A stretch of DNA of 46,724 nt from Sphaerisporangium sp. TRM90804 (GTDB lineage Bacteria > Actinomycetota > Actinomycetes > Streptosporangiales > Streptosporangiaceae). Each line of letters starts with the position of its first letter. The first letter of the stretch is position 1. The notes beneath the pieces were generated by a model, which was not told where the DNA came from, ran no database searches, and was given only the letters and a program-made list of their open reading frames with translations. Below, in pieces: positions 9,922 through 17,096 of the stretch. The position numbers and the translations under genes are program-made. Location of the stretch: contig NZ_JARWAC010000039.1 of the NCBI RefSeq assembly GCF_029846175.1, forward strand, positions 1-46,724. The letters are read 5' to 3'.

Positions 9922-11783
9922 TCCACTCTCCTGTCACGGCGGCCGATGTCGCTCGCGTCGACGACCGCCCCTTCTGGGTCGAGATCGTGCCCGCCCCGGA
10001 CGGCGAGGAGGTGTGGTGGGACGAGCCGCGCCCTGCCGAGGGCGGCCGGCGCTGCGTCGTCCGGTACGGCGCCGGCGGCGTCGTCCAGGACGTGCTGCCG
10101 CCGGGCTGGAACGCCCGCAACCGCGTGGTCGAGTACGGCGGCCGGTCGTGGCGCCCGCTGCCCGGCGGCGGGCTGGTGTTCACCAACTGGGCCGACCAGC
10201 GCCTGTACCGGGTGTCCCCCGGCGGCGAGCCCGCGCCGCTGACCCCGCCCGGCCCGTCCCGGTACGCCGACCTGGTGGTGCACGGCGACGAGGTGTGGTG
10301 CGTGCGCGAGACCGAGGACGCGCGCGACCTAGTGGCCGTGCCGCTGGACGGCGGGACGCCCCGTGTGGTCGTCACCGCGCAGCACTTCCTGATGAACCCG
10401 CGCGTCTCCCCCGGCGGGCGCCAGATCGCCTGGATCGGCTGGGACCACCCCAACATGCCCTGGGACGGCACCGAGCTGTGCGTGGCGCCGCTGCGTGAGG
10501 ACGGCACCGCCGGTCCGTCCCGCGTGGTTGCGGGAGGGCCGTCGGAGGCGGTGGTCCAGGCCGAGTGGCGCGACGAGGACGCCCTGTACGCCGTGACCGA
10601 CCCGACCGGCTGGTGGAACGTACACCTGGTGCCGCTCGACGGGACGCCCCCGCGCAACCTGGCCCCGATGTCGCGCGAGTTCGGCGACGCCGCCTGGAAG
10701 CCCGGCCTGACCTGGTTCGCGCCGGCGGGCGACCGCCTGGTGTGCATGTACGGCACGGCCGACGGCAGGCGCCTGGGCGTGCTCGACCCGGCGACCGGCG
10801 AGCTCACCGACGTCGGCGGCGCCTACACCTACTGGGGGGCGACGCTCTCGGCCTCCCCCGGCGGCGCGGCCGTGGCCGGGGTGGCCGCCACACCGTACAC
10901 GCCGTACGAGGTGGTTCGCGTCGACCTGGCGACCGGCGCGCACCGGGTGCTCTCCCCGGTCAAGGAACTGCCCGACCGCGCCGTGCTGCCCACGCCCGAG
11001 GCGGTGACGTTCGACGGCGTGCACGCCCACGTGTACCCGCCGGTCGCCGCCGAGGGCCCCGCCCCGTACGTGGTGTTCGTGCACGGCGGCCCCACCGGGT
11101 CCAGCCCGCCGGTGCTCGACCTGGAGATCGCCTACTTCACCAGCAGGGGCATCGGCGTCGCCGACGTCAACTACGGCGGCTCCACCGGTTACGGCCGGGA
11201 GTACCGCGAACGGCTCCGGCACAACTGGGGCGTCGTCGACGTGCGCGACAGCGAGACCGTCGCGCGCGGCCTGGCCGCGGCCGGGCTCGCCGACCCCGCG
11301 CGCATCGCGATCCGCGGCGGCAGCGCCGGCGGCTGGACCTCCGTGGCCGCCCTGGTACACAGCGACGCCTTCTGCGGCGCCGTGGCCCACTACGCCATCA
11401 CCGACCCCGAGGGCTGGGCCGCGGAGACCCACGACTTCGAGTCGCGTTACCTGGACGGCCTGATCGGCCCGCTCCCGCAGACCCGCCAGCGCTACCTCGA
11501 CCGCTCCCCCACCCTGCACGCCGCCCAGGCGTCCGGCCCCGCCCTGCTCATGCACGGCCTGGAGGACGCCATCGTCGACCCCGTCCAGGCGGAGCGGTTC
11601 GTCGCCGCCCTGGACGCGCACGGCGGCCGGTGGGCCTACCTCACCTTCCCCGGGGAACAGCACGGCTGGAGGAAAGAGGAGACGATCGTCGCGGCACTGG
11701 AGGCCGAGCTCGCCTTCTACGGGCTCGTCTTCGGCCTTCCCACCCCCGAGGTGCCGCCGCTGACGTTGAAAGGGAGAACGTGA
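9918..11783 (+). CDS. S9 family prolyl-oligopeptidase / acylaminoacyl-peptidase
   Basis: This 621-residue serine peptidase has an N-terminal beta-propeller (about 1-360) and a C-terminal alpha/beta-hydrolase domain. The nucleophile is the Ser of GGSAGGW, the Asp is in EDAIVDP and the His is in GEQHGW, in family order. Such enzymes hydrolyse short peptides, often removing dipeptides or acylated N-terminal residues. The GTG start at 9918 overlaps the upstream TGA, with CGGAGG eight bases before it. It has no signal peptide. It sits between a C39-like peptidase and an M20 peptidase, which suggests stepwise peptide degradation in the cytoplasm. Confidence 0.93.
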   Translation: MIHSPVTAADVARVDDRPFWVEIVPAPDGEEVWWDEPRPAEGGRRCVVRYGAGGVVQDVLPPGWNARNRVVEYGGRSWRPLPGGGLVFTNWADQRLYRVSPGGEPAPLTPPGPSRYADLVVHGDEVWCVRETEDARDLVAVPLDGGTPRVVVTAQHFLMNPRVSPGGRQIAWIGWDHPNMPWDGTELCVAPLREDGTAGPSRVVAGGPSEAVVQAEWRDEDALYAVTDPTGWWNVHLVPLDGTPPRNLAPMSREFGDAAWKPGLTWFAPAGDRLVCMYGTADGRRLGVLDPATGELTDVGGAYTYWGATLSASPGGAAVAGVAATPYTPYEVVRVDLATGAHRVLSPVKELPDRAVLPTPEAVTFDGVHAHVYPPVAAEGPAPYVVFVHGGPTGSSPPVLDLEIAYFTSRGIGVADVNYGGSTGYGREYRERLRHNWGVVDVRDSETVARGLAAAGLADPARIAIRGGSAGGWTSVAALVHSDAFCGAVAHYAITDPEGWAAETHDFESRYLDGLIGPLPQTRQRYLDRSPTLHAAQASGPALLMHGLEDAIVDPVQAERFVAALDAHGGRWAYLTFPGEQHGWRKEETIVAALEAELAFYGLVFGLPTPEVPPLTLKGRT

Positions 11784-13066
11784 CAGAGGTCGCCGGCATC
11801 TGCTCGGACCTGCTCAGGATCGACACCACCAACGACGGGACCCCGCAAGGCTCCGGCGAGCGCCTCGCCGCCGAACACGTCGCGGGGCTGCTGGCCGAGG
11901 TGGGCATAGAACCCCACATCTTCGAATCGGCGCCGCGCCGCGCCAACGTGGTCGCGCGCATCCCCGGGAACAGCCCGGACGCCCTGCTCATGCACGGCCA
12001 CCTGGACGTCGTGCCCGCCGACCCGGCGGAGTGGCGGCTGCACCCCTTCTCCGGCGAGATCGCCGACGGCTGCGTGCACGGGCGCGGCGCGGTCGACATG
12101 AAGGGCACGCTGGCGATGACGCTGGCGCTGGTCCGCGACTGGGCCCGGCGCGGGGTGCGTCCCCGGCGCGACATCGTGCTGGCGTTCCTCGCCGACGAGG
12201 AGGCCACCGGGGACTACGGGGCGAAGTACGCCGTCACCCGGCACCGCGACCTGTTCGAGGGCTGCACCGAGGCCATCAGCGAGTCGGGCGGCTTCAGCGT
12301 CCAGGCCTCGCCGGACGTCCGCGTGTACCCGGTCGCGGTCGGCGAGCGCGGCACGGCGTGGATGAAGGTCACCGCGCACGGCGTGCCCGGGCACGGCTCC
12401 AAGCCGCCGGTGGACAACCCGGTGGCCGAGATGTGCCGGGCCCTGGCCCGGATCGCCGACCACCGCTGGCCGGTGCGGCTGACGCCCGCCGTCGCCTCGC
12501 TCGTGGAGGGGCTGGGCAAGGCGCTCGGGACGACGATCGACCTCGACCGGCTGGACGAGGAGGCCGAGCGCCTGGGCCGCGCGGGCGCGCTGTTCCGCGG
12601 GGTGATCCGCAACTCGGCCAACCCGACCATGCTGCAGGCGGGCTACAAGGTCAACGTCATCCCCGGCACGGCCGAGGCCCACGTGGACGGCCGGTTTCTG
12701 CCCGGCTTCCAGGAGGAGTTCCTGGAGACGGTCGACCGGCTCCTCGGGCCGAAGATCACGCGCGAGTTCGTCAGCTTCGGCGGCGGCGTGGCGTCGCCGA
12801 CCGAGGGCCTGTTCGAGGAGCTGTGCGCCGCGCTGGTGGCGGAGGACCCCGGCGGCCGTCCCGTCCCCTACGTCATGACGGGCGGCACGGACGCCAAGTC
12901 GTTCGCCACGATCGGCATCCGCGGGTACGGCTTCGCGCCGCTGCTGCTGGACCCCGGGCTCGACTACTTCGGCATGTTCCACGGCATCGACGAGCGTGTC
13001 CCCGTCGCGGGCCTGGAGTTCGGCGTCCGCGTACTGGACCGCCTGCTGGCCACGCCCGCCGCCTGA
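11780..13066 (+). CDS. M20 family metallopeptidase
   Basis: This 428-residue di-zinc exopeptidase/deacylase shows the M20 pattern: HGHLDVVPAD (His ligand and Asp), GRGAVDMKG (bridging Asp), ADEEATGD (general-base Glu and Glu ligand), and a C-terminal FHGIDE His. A dimerisation domain interrupts the catalytic domain at about 180-300. Relatives include ArgE/DapE and carboxypeptidase-like dipeptidases. The GTG at 11780 overlaps the upstream stop, with AGGGAGAA as ribosome site. It is the last gene of the three-peptidase operon, and a strong hairpin lies beyond it. The exact substrate (peptide or N-acyl amino acid) is not determinable here. Confidence 0.93.
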   Translation: MTEVAGICSDLLRIDTTNDGTPQGSGERLAAEHVAGLLAEVGIEPHIFESAPRRANVVARIPGNSPDALLMHGHLDVVPADPAEWRLHPFSGEIADGCVHGRGAVDMKGTLAMTLALVRDWARRGVRPRRDIVLAFLADEEATGDYGAKYAVTRHRDLFEGCTEAISESGGFSVQASPDVRVYPVAVGERGTAWMKVTAHGVPGHGSKPPVDNPVAEMCRALARIADHRWPVRLTPAVASLVEGLGKALGTTIDLDRLDEEAERLGRAGALFRGVIRNSANPTMLQAGYKVNVIPGTAEAHVDGRFLPGFQEEFLETVDRLLGPKITREFVSFGGGVASPTEGLFEELCAALVAEDPGGRPVPYVMTGGTDAKSFATIGIRGYGFAPLLLDPGLDYFGMFHGIDERVPVAGLEFGVRVLDRLLATPAA

Positions 13067-13131
13067 GCCCCCGCACGCGAGACGCCACAGGAACATGAAC
13101 CGGCGGCCCCCATACCCCGCAAGGCCTCGGA

Positions 13132-13213
13132 CCCCCGGCACGTGGGATGCGGGGCCGCGCACCCGCACCACGTGAGACGCGGATCTCGCGGGTCCCGCAC
13201 CACGTGAGACGCG
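13132..13213. repeat. Three imperfect CACGTG-containing direct repeats
   Basis: CACGTG cores occur at 13139, 13169 and 13201. The last two lie inside identical 20-bp units (13162-13181 and 13194-13213). The first unit is degenerate. The repeats run into the terminator stem at 13206-13242 in the convergent gap between the M20 and fasciclin genes. Confidence 0.7.
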
Positions 13214-13242
13214 CCGGCGGTCGTCGGCCGCCGGCGCGTCTC
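13206..13242. terminator. Bidirectional terminator hairpin
   Basis: A perfect 15-bp stem (GAGACGCGCCGGCGG, 13206-13220, paired with 13228-13242) has a 7-base loop. It stands between the convergent peptidase operon (plus) and fasciclin gene (minus), so it can end transcription from both sides. Confidence 0.8.
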
Positions 13243-13291
13243 CGGCCCTCTCGCGGAACGGCCGTCGCCGTCCCGCAGGGCCGCCTTCCAG

Positions 13292-14026
13292 CTAGCTCCT
13301 CGGCTTGAGCACCGCGTCGATGAGGTACACGGTGCCGTTCTTCGTGGCGATGTTGCCGCAGAGCACCTTGGCGTCGTTGACCTTGAAGTCCTCGCCGGAG
13401 CCCTTGGTGGTCAGCTTTCCGCCCTGGAGGGTGGTGAAGTCGCCGTTCCCCAGGTCCGCGGGGCCGATGCGCTTGGGCACCACGTGGTACTTCAGCAGGT
13501 CGCTGAGCGCCTGCTTGTCCGACAGGAGCCGGTCGACGGTCTCCTTGGGCACCGCGTCGAACGCCTTGTTCACCGGCGCGAAGACGGTGACGTCCTGCGC
13601 GGAGTTGAGGGTCTCGACCAGGCCGGCCTTCTGCGCGGCGGCCGCCAGGTTCGACGTCTCCTTGATCTGCGACAGGGCGGTGCCCAGCGGCTGGTTGGCC
13701 AGGTCGGCGACGCTGCCCGGCCCCGACTGGGGCAGCGAGCCGCAGCCCGGCCCGAACGGCGTGGCCGTCGACGTGCCGTTGGGCGACTCGGTGGCCCCCG
13801 GCGACCCCGACTCGGTGGGCGTGGTGGTGGGCGACTCGGTGGGCGTGGCCGGGACCGACTCGGTGGGTGTCGTGGCGGGTGACTCGGTGGGCTGGGCGCG
13901 GACGCCGGCCGCCAGTGGCGAGATGGCCGTCTCCGTACCACCGCCGGTCATGGCGGCGGCGCCGTAAGCCGCCGAGATCGACAGGGTCGCTGCCGCTATC
14001 GGGAGGGTGAGAAGACGAGATTTCAT
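13292..14026 (-). CDS. Secreted fasciclin-domain protein
   Basis: This 244-residue exported protein has a signal peptide (MKSRLLTLPIAAATLSISAAYGA). A low-complexity Pro/Thr/Glu/Ser linker with repeated PTES units follows at about 45-85. One fasciclin (FAS1) domain covers about 105-244, with the conserved NKAFDAVP, LLKYHVVP and GTVYLIDAVL stretches. FAS1 domains mediate adhesion or matrix interaction; no enzyme activity is expected. AAAGGGGAC precedes the ATG. A TCACTCGACGAGTGA palindrome (14061-14075) lies in the promoter region. The repeat-rich linker probably spans the cell wall. Confidence 0.92.
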   Translation of the reverse strand: MKSRLLTLPIAAATLSISAAYGAAAMTGGGTETAISPLAAGVRAQPTESPATTPTESVPATPTESPTTTPTESGSPGATESPNGTSTATPFGPGCGSLPQSGPGSVADLANQPLGTALSQIKETSNLAAAAQKAGLVETLNSAQDVTVFAPVNKAFDAVPKETVDRLLSDKQALSDLLKYHVVPKRIGPADLGNGDFTTLQGGKLTTKGSGEDFKVNDAKVLCGNIATKNGTVYLIDAVLKPRS

Positions 14027-14060
14027 GGCGTCTGTCCCCTTTGGTATTTCTGGGTTGGGA

Positions 14061-14075
14061 TCACTCGACGAGTGA
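14061..14075. promoter_or_regulatory. Palindrome upstream of fasciclin gene
   Basis: TCACTCGACGAGTGA is a perfect 7+7 palindrome around one base, about 35 bp upstream of the ATG at 14026. A further TCGAGTG half-copy lies at 14082-14088. It is a candidate operator; the regulator is unknown. Confidence 0.35.
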
Positions 14076-14088
14076 CCACGATCGAGTG

Positions 14089-15034
14089 TCAGCCGGTGAG
14101 CCGTCCGCGGCGCGGAGGCACGTGACCGGGAGCCCGTCTTCGGCCGGTGACGTCGATCGCACCGGCGGCCGGTGTCCCCGCGACCGGGCTGGGCCGCGGG
14201 GGTGGGGTCGCCCGGATTCGCGCGGCGACCCGGTTAGGAATGCTGCTCAGCCTGTCCGCCGGCCGGCTCCGCCCACCGCGGAGAACGCCACGGCGGACCG
14301 TATGGAGAGGCCGTGCTTCCCCCCTTCAGCATGGCCTTGCATACAGCACCCGTACCCACTACACCGCCCACCCCCCGCCTCCCCCACGGCCTTTGACCCC
14401 TTCGCGCCAAACCCCCACCAACCCTCCCCCCAGCCCCCCATCGATCTGGCCCCCCTATACACCTGAGGGACGCATAACCACCCAACCGGCCATCCTCACC
14501 GCGACAGCCCCACGCGGCCCGCACGAGGAGATCGCGGTATTCGCCCATCGACCACGGCAACCACCCGCCCCCTCGAAAACCCCACCCGGACCAACGAGCA
14601 AGGCCGACCCCAGCCCCACCGACCCCCATCACTCCCACGAAGCCCCCGCCCACCCGGCCCCAACCGACGCCTCACCACTCCCACCGAGCCCACACCGGGC
14701 CCGCCCCCGCCCATCGAGCCCTCTGCCCCGCCCTGCGGCCCCTCTCCGGCGCCGGGACGGCGAGGCGCGGGACGGCGAAGACGGCGCCCCATACGGCGGC
14801 CGGCCCGCCAACCACCGACATCCACCCCAACGGACCGGCAGACACCTCCACCCCGAATCACAGCCGCCACACCTCCCCCAGCCCCCGATCCCAACCCCCC
14901 GGCCCCCTCCCGGCGCCGGGGCGGCGAGGCGCGGGACGGCGAAGACGGCGCCCCATACGGCGGCCGGCCCGGCAGCCGCCGCAACCTGTGTTCCGGGGAA
15001 CCCTCACCGGCGCCGGGGGGGCGAGGGTTATGGG
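14089..15034. other. Gene-free C-rich region
   Basis: About 950 bases contain no coding frame with a recognisable protein. From about 14340 to 14720 the plus strand is strongly C-rich with many CCCCA/CCCACC runs, so the complement is G-run rich and could form G-quadruplexes. Long open frames here lack conserved motifs, and their residue composition is that of chance GC-rich frames. The only structure I can support is the duplicated 62-bp element listed separately. Confidence 0.6.
14746..14971. repeat. 62-bp element present twice, with a third partial copy
   Basis: The 62-base segments 14746-14807 and 14910-14971 differ at a single position. Both begin CCGGCGCCGGG and contain GGCGCCCCATACGGCGGCC. 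A third, truncated copy of the first ~20 bases lies at 15007-15027, just after the oxidoreductase stop codon. This may be a dispersed intergenic repeat of the genome, which needs the rest of the chromosome to test. Confidence 0.75.
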
Positions 15035-15946
15035 TTAGTCGATGGTGATTACCACCTTTCCTCGGCCGTGGCCGGTTTCGACGTCGCGGTGGGCGTCGGC
15101 CGCCTGGGCCAGGGGGTAGGCGCGGCGGATGAGGAACTTCAGATCGCCCTGGCTGTAGAGCCGGGCGTAGCGGGCCAGGCGTTCGGCGGAGCGCTCGCCC
15201 TGGACGGTTCGCACGCCGACCTCTGAGGCTCGGGTGTGCTCGACGAGGGTGACGATGCGGTCGCGGTCCTTCACCAGTTCCAGCGAGGCGTCCAGGGCCG
15301 CGCCGCCGGCGCCGTCGAGGGCGGCGTCGACGCCGCGCGGGGCCGCCGCCCGGACGCGCTCGACCAGGCCGTCGCCGTACTCGACGGGGACGGCGCCGAG
15401 ATCGCGCAGGTAGTCGTGGTTCTCGGGGCGGGCGGTGCCGACGACCTCGGCGCCGCGCATCCTGGCGATCTGCACGGCGGCGCCCCCGACCGCGCCTGCG
15501 GCGGCGTGCACGAGCAGGGTGTCGCCCCGGCCAAGGCCGATGGTGTCCACCGCCAGCTCGGCCGTCTGCACGGCCGCCGTCAGGGCGCCCGCGACCTCCC
15601 ATGGCACGCCGGCCGGCTTGGCCGCCACCTGGTCGGCGGCGACGACGACGTACTCGGCGTACGCCTGCGTGCGCCCGAAGCCGAGCACCTCGGCGCCCAC
15701 GGTGACGCCGCTCACCCCCGCGCCCACCTGGTCGACCACGCCGGCGAACTCGTTGCCGGGAATCCCAGGCAGCTCCCCCGACGCTCCCGACGGGATCCAC
15801 CCCGCCCGGACGGCCAGGTCGTACGGCTGCACCCCCGCCGCCCGCACCCGGACCCGGACCTCTCCCGGCCCAGCCTGCGGGGTGTCCAGCTCCATCACCC
15901 GCAGCACTTCCGGCCCACCGTACGTCGCGAACGCGGCGGCTCTCAT
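15035..15946 (-). CDS. NADP-dependent quinone-oxidoreductase-like MDR enzyme
   Basis: This 303-residue medium-chain dehydrogenase/reductase of the zinc-free quinone oxidoreductase type begins MRAAAFATYGGPEVLRV. It has a GroES-like domain, then a Rossmann fold with the nucleotide loop HAAAGAVGGAAVQIA (about 135-150). Structural zinc cysteines are absent. Such enzymes reduce quinones or enones using NADPH. ATG 15946 was chosen because GAGGGG lies upstream and the family start fits; the frame extends further without conservation. A SoxR-like box in a long-spacer promoter lies 40-60 bp upstream, which fits a redox-stress or antibiotic-quinone response. Confidence 0.93.
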   Translation of the reverse strand: MRAAAFATYGGPEVLRVMELDTPQAGPGEVRVRVRAAGVQPYDLAVRAGWIPSGASGELPGIPGNEFAGVVDQVGAGVSGVTVGAEVLGFGRTQAYAEYVVVAADQVAAKPAGVPWEVAGALTAAVQTAELAVDTIGLGRGDTLLVHAAAGAVGGAAVQIARMRGAEVVGTARPENHDYLRDLGAVPVEYGDGLVERVRAAAPRGVDAALDGAGGAALDASLELVKDRDRIVTLVEHTRASEVGVRTVQGERSAERLARYARLYSQGDLKFLIRRAYPLAQAADAHRDVETGHGRGKVVITID

Positions 15947-15979
15947 GACGCCCACCCCTCTCATCGGGTTCTGGCGTTC

Positions 15980-16010
15980 ACGATGCAACCTCAACTTCGA
16001 TTGAGGTCAA
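15980..16010 (-). promoter_or_regulatory. SoxR/MerR-type operator in a 19-bp-spacer promoter (oxidoreductase)
   Basis: ACCTCAA-6-TTGAGGT (15988-16007) is a 7-bp perfect inverted repeat closely like the enterobacterial SoxR box (CCTCAA-6-TTGAGG). On the minus strand a TTGACC -35 (16010-16005) is separated by 19 bases from CATCGT (15985-15980). The over-long spacer is the hallmark of MerR-family-controlled promoters. It faces the oxidoreductase gene starting at 15946. Confidence 0.7.
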
Positions 16011-16081
16011 CACCCGGCACCCTGAGAGGGACGCGGAGGGCCGGGCGTGAACCGCCGGGCGCGGGCATACGTTCCAAGGCC

Positions 16082-16822
16082 ATGGCGTCTCGACTGCTGC
16101 TCGCCCTGCTGCTGTCCCTCGGGCTTCTGGCCGTCACCCCGGGCACGGCGTGCGCCTGCTCGTGCGCGATGCTGCCACCGGCCGAACAGGTGAAGGAGTC
16201 GACGGCCGTCTTCACCGGGACGGCGGTGGCCGCCCTCCGCATGGAGGGCGACCCGATGGGCCCCGAGCCGCCGATCCTGTACACCTTCCGCGTCGACCGC
16301 GTCTACAAGGGGCCGGTGTCCGCCGAGGTGACGGTGGCGTCCAGCAGCATCAGCAGCGCCTGCGGGTACACCTTCGAGAACGGGTCGCGGTACCTGGTGT
16401 ACGCGCGGGCGGGCGGCGACGTGGTCGGCGCCCCTCCCGACGCGGACATCGCCTTGCGGACGGGACTGTGCCATGGCAACCGGAACATCCGCCCCGGCAC
16501 GGGCCCGCTCCGCGTCGCCGACGACCTCACCGCCGGGGAGAGACTGACCGCCGAGCACCTCGCCGCCCTCGGCCCTGGCAGGAAGCCCGCGGCCGGCACC
16601 CCCACCACGCGGCCGTCGGACACACCCTCCAGCGCGCCGTCTTCACACACGCCGTCCGGCACGCCGCCGTCGGCCGGTCCGCTCCCGCCCGCGACGCCCT
16701 CGGCCGGCACCCCCTCCCCGGCCGCCACGGCCTCGCCCTGGCTGTACGCCGGCGCGGCGGTGGCCGCGTCGGGGCTGGCGTTCGCGGCCTGGCGCCGCAC
16801 CCGGAGGCGACCGGAGCGCTGA
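16082..16822 (+). CDS. Exported TIMP/NTR-like domain protein with C-terminal anchor
   Basis: This 246-residue protein has a signal peptide (MASRLLLALLLSLGLLAVTPGTA) followed at once by CACSC. Next comes a domain like tissue-inhibitor-of-metalloproteinase/netrin modules: VFTGTAVA, YTFRVDRVYKG, SACGYTFENGSRYLVYA, TGLCHGN. A long Pro/Thr/Ser linker follows (about 165-215), then a membrane helix (LYAGAAVAASGLAFAAW) and an Arg-rich tail, so it is likely displayed on the cell surface. Bacterial NTR-like proteins have no settled function. A short AAGG precedes ATG 16082. It diverges from the oxidoreductase gene. Confidence 0.8.
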   Translation: MASRLLLALLLSLGLLAVTPGTACACSCAMLPPAEQVKESTAVFTGTAVAALRMEGDPMGPEPPILYTFRVDRVYKGPVSAEVTVASSSISSACGYTFENGSRYLVYARAGGDVVGAPPDADIALRTGLCHGNRNIRPGTGPLRVADDLTAGERLTAEHLAALGPGRKPAAGTPTTRPSDTPSSAPSSHTPSGTPPSAGPLPPATPSAGTPSPAATASPWLYAGAAVAASGLAFAAWRRTRRRPER

Positions 16823-16860
16823 GCCGGCCACCGGCGTCCATCCAGGGCAGACCGGGCAGG

Positions 16861-17015
16861 CGCGACGCGCCCGCGTCCCGGGGAGAGCGGGCGCGCCCAC
16901 GTCCCGGGAAACCGGAAGACGGGAAGACGGCCGCGCCCACGTCCCGGGAGACCGGGAAACCGGACGCGCCTGCGGCCCGGGAGATCGGGAGACGGGAGGC
17001 GCCCGCGTCCGGACC
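16861..17015. repeat. Degenerate tandem repeats downstream of the TIMP-like gene
   Basis: Units related to CGCGCCCACGTCCCGGGA recur. Exact copies lie at 16892-16909 and 16932-16949, with degenerate copies before and after (about 16864, 16963 and 17000). They alternate with ACCGGGA/GACGGGA stretches and lie between a gene end and the AfsR-like gene. Function is unknown; part may fold as a terminator. Confidence 0.6.
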
Positions 17016-17096
17016 CCCTGGGCCGGCGAATATTCCGATGCTGGATCGAGAGGGTTGACCGTATATTGCCCCTGATTCAGTTCCGGGGAGGCGCCG

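Noticed and set aside
14234..14653. Minus-strand frame in the same gap, rich in Gly/Trp
   Set aside because: It mirrors the C-rich strand skew and has no conserved motif or ribosome site; I could not support a gene.
14147..15226. 360-codon open frame across the C-rich gap
   Set aside because: The composition is almost wholly Pro/Arg/His/Ala, it has no start context, and its last part runs antisense through the oxidoreductase gene.
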